DNA of 64,000 nucleotides from Eudoraea chungangensis (GCF_029360665.1 NZ_JARDUB010000004.1:124001-188000), one strand, 5' to 3'. Numbered from the stretch's first letter, positions 1 through 8,966 are shown. Translations and numbers: made by a program. The notes: generated by a model not told the origin, from the letters alone.

Positions 1-490
1 CTGCCATCTTTTGAATAGAATTGGCATAATTCGCCATTAGTTCGGCATCTAAAGAAGCTAAAACATTAAAACTATTCATCTTTTTTCTGGCAATCATTTC
101 TGAATTTGACGGTAACATCATAGACATCATAAGGGTCATAGGGTCTGTAGAAATAACTGGCCTTTCCATTGGTTTTCCTTCGGGTGTGGTCCCAATCATA
201 TTGACAAACATGGAACCCGCCTTTTCTTCTAAGGTCATTTTAGATACCAAATCAGAAACACGACTTTCTATGGATTGGTTTACGTCTTCATATACATCGA
301 GTTCTCCATTTTTGTTTAAATCACGGAAGGGCTTACCATCCTGACTTAACAATGGGGCTTCTTTTCCTAAGAGATCCAGATTTCTCTTAGAGACTATAGA
401 CTTTTTTATGTATACAACCGTTACTAGAATCAACGCAGTTCCAATAATCGCTAAAATACTGTATTTCAATATTTTAAATACTTTTCTCAT
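1..490 (-). CDS. Glycoside hydrolase family 3 protein, N-terminal part (runs off the left edge)
   Basis: The reading frame opens at 490 on the minus strand and stays open to base 1, so only about 163 N-terminal residues are visible. The start MRKVFKILKYSILAI is a membrane anchor or uncleaved signal. It is followed by the stretch DLNKNGELDVYED, then ESRVSDLVSKMTLEEKAG, which is the typical entry into the catalytic domain of exported GH3 beta-glucosidases or xylosidases. Further on, MNSFNVLASLDAELMANYAN corresponds to the family's loop before the first barrel strands. The catalytic Asp lies outside the window. The gene is divergent from the Nudix regulator at 602, which suggests sugar-dependent control. 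The GH3 family is clear. The substrate cannot be told. Confidence 0.85.
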   Translation of the reverse strand, partial: MRKVFKILKYSILAIIGTALILVTVVYIKKSIVSKRNLDLLGKEAPLLSQDGKPFRDLNKNGELDVYEDVNQSIESRVSDLVSKMTLEEKAGSMFVNMIGTTPEGKPMERPVISTDPMTLMMSMMLPSNSEMIARKKMNSFNVLASLDAELMANYANSIQKMA

Positions 491-528
491 AACTGTATCT
501 CTCTATAAGGCAGTGAATTAATTTATTA

Positions 529-571
529 TGTTAATTTGACACAATAATACAAAAAAAATATTTAATGTGTC
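529..571. promoter_or_regulatory. Candidate operator between GH3 gene and Nudix regulator
   Basis: The 111-bp divergent intergenic region (491-601) holds TGTTAATTTGACA at 529-541, a near-palindrome of the form TGTYAAWTTRACA. It also holds an inverted pair GACACA (538-543) and TGTGTC (566-571). The second element, read forward from TGTGTC, resembles the reverse complement of the first, as if two sites face each other. Nudix-type sugar regulators of Bacteroidota usually bind palindromes in such divergent promoters. That this is the operator is inferred from position and symmetry only. Confidence 0.45.
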
Positions 572-601
572 GTTATAATACAATAAGTTATATATTTACC
601 T

Positions 602-1396
602 ATGACCCAAAATTCTAATGCCGCTCTATTTTTAGAAAAAAAACTATTAGGTTCTCTTCCCGGGCTCTCCATAGATTGTGTGATTTTCGGATACAAAAAT
701 CATGAGCTTTTTATTTTACTACTGCAATGGAAACACGATAATATGTGGTCTCTTCCAGGCGGGTTTATCCACAAGGATGAAGATATGGATAAGGCGGCCT
801 ATCGTGTCCTAAAAGAAAGAACAGGACTTGATTCCATCTTCCTGAGTCAGTTTCACACTTTTGGAAATAGAGACAGAATTGGCAAAGAACACGAGAATAG
901 TCTAAAAAAAAGACAGCTACTTCTTAAAGAATTATATAAAAACCAACCAAAAATAATCGAATGGCTAAATAAAAGATTTATTACAACTGGGTATTTCGCC
1001 TTAGTAGATATTAACCAGACCAATCCGAAACCAGACTTTATGACCATTCAGTGTGCTTGGCAATCTATTAAGTCTATTCCATCCACCATCATGGATCACA
1101 GAGAAATTATTGAAAAAGCCTTACAACAACTTCGGATTCAATTAAACTATCTTCCGGTGGGATTGTCCTTACTACCTACCAAATTTACTATGCAAGACCT
1201 GCAAAAGTTATACGAAGCTATTCTTCAAAAAAAATTAGAACGAAGTAATTTTCAGCGTAAAATGCTGAAACTAGATGTCTTGGTAAGACATGAAAAGCAA
1301 ATGACCGGGGCAGCCAATAAGGCACCATATTTATATAGTTTTAACCAAGAAAAATACGACTTACTTTTAAAGAAGGGCATTGGGTTGAGCTTTTAA
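602..1396 (+). CDS. Nudix-domain transcriptional regulator (NrtR/AraR-like)
   Basis: This 264-residue protein has an N-terminal Nudix fold (about residues 20-160) and a C-terminal winged-helix region (about 185-264, with FTMQDLQKLYEAIL and the tail PYLYSFNQEKYDLL). The Nudix box reads GGFIHKDEDM then AAYRVLKERTGL. The R-E-U-x-E-E core is degraded to RVLKER, so the catalytic glutamates are lost and hydrolase activity is unlikely. This is usual for members of the family that act as sugar- or ADP-ribose-responsive repressors. In Bacteroidota such regulators often control pentose or glucoside genes. The divergent GH3 gene fits that role. The ligand is unknown. The 5' part is short of a clear ribosome binding site, as is common in this phylum. 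Confidence 0.82.
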   Translation: MTQNSNAALFLEKKLLGSLPGLSIDCVIFGYKNHELFILLLQWKHDNMWSLPGGFIHKDEDMDKAAYRVLKERTGLDSIFLSQFHTFGNRDRIGKEHENSLKKRQLLLKELYKNQPKIIEWLNKRFITTGYFALVDINQTNPKPDFMTIQCAWQSIKSIPSTIMDHREIIEKALQQLRIQLNYLPVGLSLLPTKFTMQDLQKLYEAILQKKLERSNFQRKMLKLDVLVRHEKQMTGAANKAPYLYSFNQEKYDLLLKKGIGLSF

Positions 1397-1474
1397 ATTT
1401 TTCTCGGCCTTTTCCAATACATTTTTCTTTATCTCTTTTGAAAATTAGAAAGTTTATAGGTTTCTAAAATTAGG

Positions 1475-2182
1475 CTAATTCCATGCTCGTACAAACCCCA
1501 TGTCCATTTCCAGAAACAATAGGCTATGTTCTGTGGGCAAGAGTGCACCACTTTCCATGGTCTTCCATGTTTTCCATTTAGCTTCTAATCCGCCAATAGG
1601 AATTATACTAACCCACATTTTATATGCCCTAGGCAGGCCAGAATCGTCCAATAGCCATAAATAGGAATCCCCAGGGGTATTGCCGCCAGTAGTATAGGTA
1701 ACTAGTAGGGCTTCTTTACCGTTCTCCAATGTAACAAGCCTTCTTTCGGTCCCAGCATCAAAAACCTTGTGGGGAGCAACTAACCAAAAAGAATCGTTAT
1801 TAAAATAAGCCATTGCCTTTTTAATAAACTCTTCTTTCTTGGAATCATGTAGCTGTTCGCCATTCCTAAGAACAATGCTATTTTTCGCTTTAAGTAGGTC
1901 CAATTGCACTACATAATCCTTCCAGCTAACCGTAACTATACCTTCTTTCTTATCCCACAAATAATGATTCCGTCCCTTAAATGTCCACTCCAGAAAGCGG
2001 GTGTTTTTATAGGCTTCATTATTTACAGCTTGGAGCATTTTAAGAGCTAAAAAATCGGCCTCTTCTGAGATTTCACTCTCGGGCATACTTTCATTATAGA
2101 CAAGAAAAATACCGCTACAAAGGACTACTATTAAAACAATTAAAAATGCAATTGTCTTTCCAACTACTCTTAGATACTTCAT
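1475..2182 (-). CDS. Membrane-anchored protein of unknown function
   Basis: I do not recognise this family with confidence. From the Met at 2182 (MKYLRVVGKT) it has 235 residues; a Met six residues earlier, at 2200, is an alternative start. Residues 8-30 form one hydrophobic helix with the run LIVLIVVLCSGIFLV. The rest is a soluble domain with the segments NTRFLEWTFKGRNHYLWDKK, NNDSFWLVAPHKVFDAGTER and LVTYTTGGNTPGDSYLWLLD. The alternating pattern suggests a mostly beta fold facing the periplasm. It is the last gene of the minus-strand run and lies 42 bp after the Aba4-like gene's stop. Its role is unknown. Confidence 0.6.
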   Translation of the reverse strand: MKYLRVVGKTIAFLIVLIVVLCSGIFLVYNESMPESEISEEADFLALKMLQAVNNEAYKNTRFLEWTFKGRNHYLWDKKEGIVTVSWKDYVVQLDLLKAKNSIVLRNGEQLHDSKKEEFIKKAMAYFNNDSFWLVAPHKVFDAGTERRLVTLENGKEALLVTYTTGGNTPGDSYLWLLDDSGLPRAYKMWVSIIPIGGLEAKWKTWKTMESGALLPTEHSLLFLEMDMGFVRAWN

Positions 2183-2224
2183 AGGGAAAACCTCAAACAT
2201 GCTTAAATTTTAGACTCTTTTCCT

Positions 2225-2653
2225 TTACACATCTTCGGAAATGCCTTTTGTCTTAATTATCTTCACCAGCACAAAAAGCAGATAGCCAACGGGTCCAAAC
2301 ATAAAGGTAAATGGAAGAATTAACGTATAAATCCACCGCGAAATATTTAACTTCCTGGCTTTCTTAACGATATAGGCGCCCACCAGCAAATCAAAGGCCA
2401 AATAATGAAACCAACCGGCCGCCACCGCGGCATCGTGCTGAAAAAGGGCTTTTACGTTTTCTAAGGTACTAAAGCTTTCTAAACTAAAATTTCCTAAGTC
2501 TCTTACTATTAAAAAAGTATAAACAGTTGCAAGAATAAGTACCACCCCATTTAAAACTATAGTTTGGGTATGCCGCCATGCCGGCAGAACTAAAAGTAAT
2601 ATCCACCCAAGGAGGACAAAAGTATTACCGAATGCAAAAATTTCTGAAGGTGT
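2225..2653 (-). CDS. ABA4-like membrane protein (DUF4281)
   Basis: About 142 residues with four hydrophobic helices. The start MTPSEIFAFGNTFVLLGWIL matches the N-terminus of the bacterial Aba4-like family, so I prefer the Met at 2653. An upstream Met at 2701 would make the gene overlap the sulfatase stop. Family features seen are the helix-end WFHYLAFDLLVGAYI and the last helix FTFMFGPVGYLLF. Plant ABA4 takes part in neoxanthin synthesis, but the bacterial proteins have no established reaction. The gene is co-directional with the sulfatase (22 bp gap) and is probably translated from the same message. Confidence 0.75.
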   Translation of the reverse strand, partial: TPSEIFAFGNTFVLLGWILLLVLPAWRHTQTIVLNGVVLILATVYTFLIVRDLGNFSLESFSTLENVKALFQHDAAVAAGWFHYLAFDLLVGAYIVKKARKLNISRWIYTLILPFTFMFGPVGYLLFVLVKIIKTKGISEDV

Positions 2654-2675
2654 CATAGGATAGGTTTTGTTTGTA

Positions 2676-4433
2676 TCAATTAGTATTCCAGTTCGCATCA
2701 ATTACCTTTTGAATATGGGGGTAATGTTGATCGGTTTCATTTAGATTTTTGCGCATTTCTAAAAGCTGGTTCTTAAGGTCGGCAACTATTTCTGCATAAT
2801 TTTCATCCCTATATACATTGTTCATTTCGTAGGGATCCTTTTTTAAATCATAAAGCTCCCATGCCGGAGGAGTGTGGTTCGTGAAATCATTTCCCCAACT
2901 CTCCTTGTTCCACTCCGAATCGGCCTTATCGGTATCTACCCAATATTTTCCATAATAAAATATAAGCTTATACTCTTTCGTCCGAATTCCAAAATGCGCC
3001 GGATTCTGATGACGGTGCGCCAAATGCATCCAATACCGGTAATAGGTTGCCTGTGGCCATGCCTCCGGCTCTTTACCCGTTTCCAGGATCACATCAAAAC
3101 TATTCCCCTGCATATAAGCTGGTTTTTCACCTCCGGCCAAGGCAATAATGGTTGGGGCAAAATCGGTATTATTAATAATGGCTTCAGAACTGCTTCCCGC
3201 CAAGACTTTTTTAGGATAGCGAACAAAAAACGGCATACGCATGGATTCATCATACATCCATCTTTTGTCTATATAGTCGTGTTCGCCCAGCATAAACCCC
3301 TGGTCGCCGGTATAAATGATAATGGTGTTCTCCAATAAATTTTCTGCTTTTAGGAAATCTATGAGACGCTTAATATTATCATCAACCCCTTTAACACATC
3401 TCAGATATTTTTTGAGATAATCCTGATACACTTTACTTGTATATTCCCTTTCGGGAGGATCTATTTCCCATTTTACTAGCTCTTCAGCGCCAATATCTTG
3501 TGCGTTTCTGTACTTTTTATAAATACTGGTATCCTTCCAATAGATATTCATTGCCTGATTGCGAATAAGATTTCTATGGGAAACTGAGGAACCTATTATT
3601 CTCGTAAGGGAGTCATTACGTCCTCTTATTGCTTCAGATCCGTGATTTCCAATTTCATAAAGACTTTCGGGCTCTGGGATAAAGGTGTTTGCAAGATACG
3701 ACTCGTATCGTGGGGCATATTCAAAATCGTCATGGGGAGCTTTATAATGGTGCATTAAAAAAAAAGGCTCCTCCTTATTTCGTATGTTCTTAATATAATT
3801 AATGGCTATATCTGTAATCTTGTCGGTAGAATGTCCTTTTGTTTGTACTAGGTTTTCGGGCCATGGTTTGTCGCCCCTTAATCTAAATTCAGGGTCGAAA
3901 TACTTTCCCTGGCCGGGAAGCACCTGATAATAGTCGAAGGCAGCCGGTTCGTCATGAAGATGCCATTTCCCAACCATTGCCGTTTGATAACCCAAGGCCT
4001 TCAATTCCATAGGCAAGAATTGCTTTTCTGGGGCTATTTTACCTTCTAAGTCGATTACCCCATTAGTTTGCCCTCTTTGCCCTGTTATTATGGCGGCTCT
4101 GCTGGGAACACAAATGGCATTATTAACAAAGCAGTTGTTAAATACCATTCCTTCCGATGCAAGCTTATCTAAATTTGGTGTGGGATTAAGTATTGCCAGT
4201 CTACTTCCGTACACTCCCAGAGCCTGTGTAGTATGATCATCCGACATTATAAAAATAATATTTGGAGGACGATTTACTTCTTTAGAGGTACAGGCCGATA
4301 AAAACACAATAAAAAGGCCTAAAATAAAAATCTGTTTGTTAGACCTCAACAAGCCATCCTTGAATTTATCCTTCAAATGGATAGTTAATACCTTTGAAAT
4401 AAAGATAAATATGTAATACTTTACCCAAGCCAT
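2676..4433 (-). CDS. Family S1 sulfatase, probable lipoprotein (S1_11-like)
   Basis: A type I sulfatase of up to 585 residues. The metal site begins at PNIIFIMSDDHTTQALG. The signature CVPSRAAIITG carries the Cys that is converted to formylglycine by a sulfatase-maturing enzyme. MVGKWHLHDEP and the distal ENTIIIYTGDQGFMLGEH supply further active-site residues. A lipobox-like LGLFIVFLSAC precedes the catalytic domain, so the mature enzyme is probably membrane-anchored. The first Met gives an odd 27-residue leader; a TTG at 4352 or 4349 after an AAGGATGG sequence would give a normal lipoprotein signal. The pattern around LPGQGKYFDPEF resembles the S1_11 N-acetylglucosamine-6-sulfatase group, but the substrate is an inference. 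It sits in a run with a sugar-acid enzyme and an ADP-ribosylglycohydrolase. Confidence 0.88.
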   Translation of the reverse strand: MAWVKYYIFIFISKVLTIHLKDKFKDGLLRSNKQIFILGLFIVFLSACTSKEVNRPPNIIFIMSDDHTTQALGVYGSRLAILNPTPNLDKLASEGMVFNNCFVNNAICVPSRAAIITGQRGQTNGVIDLEGKIAPEKQFLPMELKALGYQTAMVGKWHLHDEPAAFDYYQVLPGQGKYFDPEFRLRGDKPWPENLVQTKGHSTDKITDIAINYIKNIRNKEEPFFLMHHYKAPHDDFEYAPRYESYLANTFIPEPESLYEIGNHGSEAIRGRNDSLTRIIGSSVSHRNLIRNQAMNIYWKDTSIYKKYRNAQDIGAEELVKWEIDPPEREYTSKVYQDYLKKYLRCVKGVDDNIKRLIDFLKAENLLENTIIIYTGDQGFMLGEHDYIDKRWMYDESMRMPFFVRYPKKVLAGSSSEAIINNTDFAPTIIALAGGEKPAYMQGNSFDVILETGKEPEAWPQATYYRYWMHLAHRHQNPAHFGIRTKEYKLIFYYGKYWVDTDKADSEWNKESWGNDFTNHTPPAWELYDLKKDPYEMNNVYRDENYAEIVADLKNQLLEMRKNLNETDQHYPHIQKVIDANWNTN

Positions 4434-4443
4434 TACTGAAATC

Positions 4444-4746
4444 TTATTTAGTTACTTCCACTCCCTTCCAAAAAGCAATATAACCTTTTATTCCTTTGGC
4501 CAATTCTGAGGTCTCCGGGTAATACCATGCAGCATCCGGATTCTCTTTCCCATACACTTCAAGGGTATAATAAGATGCTTCCCCTTTCCAAGGACAGGTG
4601 GTATGAGTATTGCTCTTTACAAAAAAAACTTCTTTAATACTTTCTGGTGGAAAATAGTGATTTCCTTCAATAACTACAGTGTCATCACTTTCAGCAACGA
4701 CTTCCTTATTCCATATTGCTCTCATAGTTCTACTTTTTAATTTCAA
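4444..4746 (-). CDS. DUF427 family protein
   Basis: A small single-domain protein of 93-100 residues. The sequence has the full DUF427 pattern: AIWNKEVVAESDDTVVIEGN, HYFPPES, CPWKGEASYYTLEVYG, AAWYYPET and IKGYIAFWKGVEV. The Met eight codons in, at 4725 (MRAIWN), matches the usual family start and is probably the real one. The fold is a small beta structure and no reaction is established. It lies 10 bp upstream of the sulfatase gene and 36 bp downstream of the GguC-like gene, so it is very likely co-transcribed. Confidence 0.85.
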   Translation of the reverse strand: MKLKSRTMRAIWNKEVVAESDDTVVIEGNHYFPPESIKEVFFVKSNTHTTCPWKGEASYYTLEVYGKENPDAAWYYPETSELAKGIKGYIAFWKGVEVTK

Positions 4747-4782
4747 TTAATGTCTATTCTGTCAGATAAACCAAGTCTTCTA

Positions 4783-5787
4783 TTAGCGAAAAGTTCCAAA
4801 GGAAATAAGCTCTTCCTTTTCCCCATTTAAATTCAACGTATTCCGCAAAGGCCTTCCCAGACCATCCCATTTTACTTCCATAATATCTCCTTGCTGTAAT
4901 GAAATGCCTTCTCCAAAACTAAAGGCATCTGCTCCAAAAAAATGAATATGTGCCATCCCAGCTAGTCTATGATTTTTATACTTAAAATGATGGTATTCCA
5001 GATTTTCCAGACTATGGGACATATTCGCCTCCCCTGTACTTATATTTTTGGTCCAGAATACCGAATCCTTTCTATAGATACTGACTTTTCCGTCAATACT
5101 ATCAAAAGATGCATCTATGGACAGTTCAGGTCCCACACTACAATTTCTAATCTTAGAAGGTGCCAGATACAAATAGTTTTTACGTTCCATTATGTGATCA
5201 GAAAACTCATTTGCTATCATCAACCCAAGTCGAAAAGGTTTTCCGGTATTATCCACAATATAGGCAGCCGCAACTTCGGGTTCCTCTCCCCCATCCTCTC
5301 CGTAGCTTGGTATTTCCAAGAGTGCATTATGAGCACGCAAAACGCTACCGTTTCCTTTATAAAACCATTCTGGCTGTACTCCTATTTCTCCTTTTTTGGG
5401 ATGCCCCTCTTGTACACCCATAAGATACATTTTCATACTATCCGTCAATTCCTTTTCTGCTTCTGCATGGTGCATCTTCTCACGATTCTCTGCACTGGCC
5501 TTATGGGTTAAACCTGTTCCGGCCAGCATTAGTTTTAAGGGATTTCCTGGACAATCGAACGGAGGTAGCAGGGAATAATCAGATTCTCCCTGGTAAACGA
5601 AATCATAAGAGATTATACGGTCCGAAAGACAACTCTGTACTAAATCAGTAATATTGCCATTGTCCTCTATAGCCTTAGTTGCAAGGTCATATACAGAGCT
5701 ATACCGGTCTAAAAGGCGTAAACTTGGTTCTTCCACCAGAGCAACACAGCGTCCGTTTATTCTATGGCTTAACTGAACTAATCTCAT
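4783..5787 (-). CDS. GguC / AraD1-type fumarylacetoacetate hydrolase-family protein
   Basis: A 334-residue protein that looks like the AraD1/GguC group of the FAH superfamily. Members take part in sugar-acid breakdown, for example as dehydratases of 2-keto-3-deoxy-arabonate. Visible features are the N-terminal MRLVQLSHRINGRCVALVEE, the central LMLAGTGLTHKASAENREKM and QPEWFYKGNGSVLRAHNALL, the metal-binding acidic run GEDGGEEPEVAAAYIV, and the C-terminal GMAHIHFFGADAFSFGEG. The length is normal for the group. It lies between the exported ADP-ribosylglycohydrolase and DUF427 genes on the same strand, consistent with a carbohydrate-use operon. The family is clear. The exact substrate is not. 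Confidence 0.82.
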   Translation of the reverse strand: MRLVQLSHRINGRCVALVEEPSLRLLDRYSSVYDLATKAIEDNGNITDLVQSCLSDRIISYDFVYQGESDYSLLPPFDCPGNPLKLMLAGTGLTHKASAENREKMHHAEAEKELTDSMKMYLMGVQEGHPKKGEIGVQPEWFYKGNGSVLRAHNALLEIPSYGEDGGEEPEVAAAYIVDNTGKPFRLGLMIANEFSDHIMERKNYLYLAPSKIRNCSVGPELSIDASFDSIDGKVSIYRKDSVFWTKNISTGEANMSHSLENLEYHHFKYKNHRLAGMAHIHFFGADAFSFGEGISLQQGDIMEVKWDGLGRPLRNTLNLNGEKEELISFGTFR

Positions 5788-5847
5788 TTTGGAAATTTCA
5801 TTAATTTAATAACTTAGAAGGCTATTACTATTACTCCTTTTAAGAAC

Positions 5848-7236
5848 TTATTGAGGAATATACCAAATATCTTTCTCGAGGTCTACTCCGCCATTTAATT
5901 CTTCCTGCACTACCCTGTCTACAATATACACCCCAATTGTCGCCATGTTTTCGAAAGTATCTAATCCATTGTTTGGAAAGTTCTCCCTGGTACGATGAAT
6001 ATTAAACTTATTCGAAAATGTACGTCCAAAAGCTTCTTCCACTCCCTTCTTGCCGTACATAAATCCTAACATGCCACCCCAGGTAGCCGTAGGATTGTCT
6101 GAATCCCAACCAGATAAGGCACCAATTTTTATAGTTTCAACAAGGTCTCCCTCTCCGTAGAACAAACTAACCATACTAGCGGCAAAATTAATCCCCGCAG
6201 CAAAACAGCCATTACAGAATATCTCCTTAGATGTAATGAGGTATCCGTCTTCCTGATCTACTTGATATCTTTGGTAAACGGCATCTCTGGCTTCCTCCCA
6301 AGTATCTCCCGCATCATATCTGCTTTTTACAAAATCGTACATTTTAGAAGCATAAGAATCCTTTGGTAATACTTCCCTGGACCGATTAGCCATCCACATA
6401 ATCTGATCTTTTTTACTTAAATCTTCTGGTACTGCCGAGGCTAATGAATACATGCTAACGTAAAATTCTGAAATCCATTGGGCATTTTCACGTGCCGTAG
6501 TTCTTATAGGTAATTCTGCCATTTTTAAGGCTATATCCACTCTTGTTGGAGAATAAAACCCAAAAATTTCTGTGGTAAGCTGTGCATCGATCATCTCGTG
6601 GTAGTTATCATAGATAGAATCTTTAGTAAGTGCAGGGTCGCTGGTAGCTGGAGGAACTACACCTTCTTTCATCATGTCTAGTGCTTTTTGATTTGCTACC
6701 CATAAATAATTCTCTTCCTCGGCCTTAATATGCTTTAGCCAACCTTCTTTTATTTGTTCTCCACTCAAAAAAGAAGTTTTTAGAGTATATAATAAATGTT
6801 GGTACATATATTCAATATCGGTATCGTCATCCGCTCCCCATACTTCATCTTCACCTCTAAAGACAAAATCAATATTCTCCGATAAATCGCTTGGAATTCC
6901 CTCAGACCAAATACTGGGTTGATCTGGAGTACCCCAATCTTCTCGCGTATAAAAATCTCCGGTTTTTATTTCTCCAATATTTCCAACCTTATCCATTTCC
7001 GTTACCAGGCCCGTCCAATTTGCAATACACTGTCCCAACCAAAAACCATATAGTTTTTCGGCATAGGCAGCTCTAGAAATCTGTATATCCGCAGGCTTGG
7101 GAGTATAGTCCTTGTAAACCAATGTACTATCATAAAGAGGGTTAGAAATCGTCTTATTCTCTTTCTTGGGGTTTCCGCAGCTAAATAGGTTAGCTGCCAA
7201 AGTGAAAATCAGAATTTTGTTTAGGAGGTTTTTCAT
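5848..7236 (-). CDS. Exported ADP-ribosylglycohydrolase-family lipoprotein
   Basis: A 462-residue protein with a lipoprotein signal (LIFTLAANLFSC at residues 9-20), so it is exported and lipid-anchored. The ADP-ribosyl-glycohydrolase fold shows in YGFWLGQCIANWTG, in the metal-binding WGADDDTDIEYMYQH, and in the second acidic site SGWDSDNPTATWGGMLGFMYG. Known family members remove ADP-ribose from proteins in the cytosol. Exported Bacteroidota versions are common beside polysaccharide genes and probably act on other glycosides. That is an inference from context. The gene follows the cyclase gene by 44 bp and precedes the GguC-like gene, so it probably belongs to one long transcript. Confidence 0.83.
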   Translation of the reverse strand: MKNLLNKILIFTLAANLFSCGNPKKENKTISNPLYDSTLVYKDYTPKPADIQISRAAYAEKLYGFWLGQCIANWTGLVTEMDKVGNIGEIKTGDFYTREDWGTPDQPSIWSEGIPSDLSENIDFVFRGEDEVWGADDDTDIEYMYQHLLYTLKTSFLSGEQIKEGWLKHIKAEEENYLWVANQKALDMMKEGVVPPATSDPALTKDSIYDNYHEMIDAQLTTEIFGFYSPTRVDIALKMAELPIRTTARENAQWISEFYVSMYSLASAVPEDLSKKDQIMWMANRSREVLPKDSYASKMYDFVKSRYDAGDTWEEARDAVYQRYQVDQEDGYLITSKEIFCNGCFAAGINFAASMVSLFYGEGDLVETIKIGALSGWDSDNPTATWGGMLGFMYGKKGVEEAFGRTFSNKFNIHRTRENFPNNGLDTFENMATIGVYIVDRVVQEELNGGVDLEKDIWYIPQ

Positions 7237-7280
7237 ACGTCTAAAATATTTAGTAAACTTGGTTATGATATATTCTATTT

Positions 7281-8966
7281 CTATTTAGTAGTCATTAATT
7301 CAATTCCCTTCCAATCATCTCCCAACTCTTTGGTAATCAGATGAGCAGAACGATTTAGAAATAATTTAGCCGTATGGTCCTGATCATTACGTTTAAAAAT
7401 CCGCTGGAAAGTCACCGCCGCCATTGCAAAATCCTGATTGAAATATAAATCCATTCCTTCCTCAAATGTTTTTTTAGTAGCTAGTTTATGCTTATACAAT
7501 TTGGGAAGGTCTCCATTTATACATTCAAATAGCTTGATGGGTTTTTGCTTTCCCTTTACTTTGACTGGTCCCAAATACCGAAACTCAAATTCTTCCGGAT
7601 TGGTTAGGTTATCCTTGCATACCCCAGTTAATAAAATGGAGTTTCCGAAATGTTTGGAGAGTCCTTCAATGCGGGCTGCTGTGTTAACGGTATCGGCAAT
7701 AATAGCGGCATCTAGTCGCTCTACATCTCCCGTAATACCCATGATAAGATTTCCACTTTGCATGCCAATCCCAACTTTTACTGGTAACCTATTCTTTTTT
7801 AACCGCTCTTTATTATAAGACTGAAGGGCCTGTTGCATTTCTACAGAAGCTCTTAAAGCATCCTGGGAACCGCCTGGAAATAAAGCCATGAATCCATCGC
7901 CCAAATACTGCATTATAAAGCCCTGATTTTTTCGAATAAAAGGGCCCATTCTACCATTAAATCCGTTTACAAACAGAAAGTTGTCAGTTGGGTTCAGAGT
8001 CTCCGAAATAGTGGTGAAATCTCTGATGTCCACAAAAACCACCGTTACTTCGCGCTCTACCAAATCTCCCAGAGCCACTTCCGTTAGTTTATCCTTACCT
8101 AAAGAAGTAATAAATTTAGAAGGCACAAACTTCTGACTTACGTCATGTATTTTTCTTATCGCTTCCTCTCTCTCCTGAGCCTCTTTTAGTCCCTTTTCAT
8201 AAAGATGGGCACTTTCAATAGCCGCTGCAGACTGCAGGGCAATAGTGGTTAGTAATTTAAGTTCTGCCGCAGTAAAGTCTATGGGATCCTGATGCCCTAA
8301 TATCATGATGCCAAGATTTCTATGTTTAACTTTAAGCGGGGCATACATTACCGACTTAAGATGTTTTATTGCCGGATTATTCGGTATTCTTTCGGGAGGT
8401 ACTATGGCGGCGGTTCCTCTCAGAATCAGTTCCTTAATAAGGTCATTTTGTGCCTTAAGATTGGTTAGTCTGTTTGGATTATCGCCCAGAGAAGATACTT
8501 CGATAACCTTGTCTATTTCGGCGTCGTACATAAGAAAAAGACCATGTGTAATTCCAATAATCTGGGAGGCTTCTTCAAGGGCTATTTCAGCAATAGCCTT
8601 AGAATCTATAGTCTCGGAGATCATTTCGCTTAAACCATAAATCATGTTTATCTCCCGATAAAGTCCAAGAACTTCTTTCCCTATATTTTTCTTCTCCCAT
8701 TCTTTTCGAAAAAGAAGTTGTAATGTTTCTAATACGAGTTTTCCGGTTGGTGAGGTAGCATAGAAAGTTCCTAGATCCATTTCTTCAAAATGAATCTGTT
8801 CGGAATACCCTGTCAGAATATCATCACCCCAAATCCAGCGCTGCTCAGTATCCTGAAAGCTAAATCTTACGTCTAACTGTTTGGAAAGATTTTCTAAAAG
8901 AAGTTTGGCATCTTTATCTCTCTTTAAAACATAGCGTAAGGCTTTTAATGCAGTGTTTAGCCCCAT
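7281..8966 (-). CDS. GAF-domain class III adenylate/guanylate cyclase
   Basis: A 561-residue cytoplasmic signalling enzyme. A GAF domain occupies about residues 115-260, a linker with the typical KFVPSKFITSLGKDKL follows, and a class III cyclase domain covers about 305-490. The two metal-binding aspartates are present in VFVDIRDFT and YLGDGFMALF. The base-selecting positions are unusual by eye: the usual Lys is Gln (MQYLGD), and the usual Thr is Ala in LDAAIIADTVNTAARIE. The product nucleotide is therefore uncertain, and activity needs proof. The start lies 8 bp after the receiver gene's stop, downstream of the giant sensor kinase, so all three are probably one signalling unit. The C-terminal 70 residues look helical. 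Confidence 0.87.
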   Translation of the reverse strand: MGLNTALKALRYVLKRDKDAKLLLENLSKQLDVRFSFQDTEQRWIWGDDILTGYSEQIHFEEMDLGTFYATSPTGKLVLETLQLLFRKEWEKKNIGKEVLGLYREINMIYGLSEMISETIDSKAIAEIALEEASQIIGITHGLFLMYDAEIDKVIEVSSLGDNPNRLTNLKAQNDLIKELILRGTAAIVPPERIPNNPAIKHLKSVMYAPLKVKHRNLGIMILGHQDPIDFTAAELKLLTTIALQSAAAIESAHLYEKGLKEAQEREEAIRKIHDVSQKFVPSKFITSLGKDKLTEVALGDLVEREVTVVFVDIRDFTTISETLNPTDNFLFVNGFNGRMGPFIRKNQGFIMQYLGDGFMALFPGGSQDALRASVEMQQALQSYNKERLKKNRLPVKVGIGMQSGNLIMGITGDVERLDAAIIADTVNTAARIEGLSKHFGNSILLTGVCKDNLTNPEEFEFRYLGPVKVKGKQKPIKLFECINGDLPKLYKHKLATKKTFEEGMDLYFNQDFAMAAVTFQRIFKRNDQDHTAKLFLNRSAHLITKELGDDWKGIELMTTK

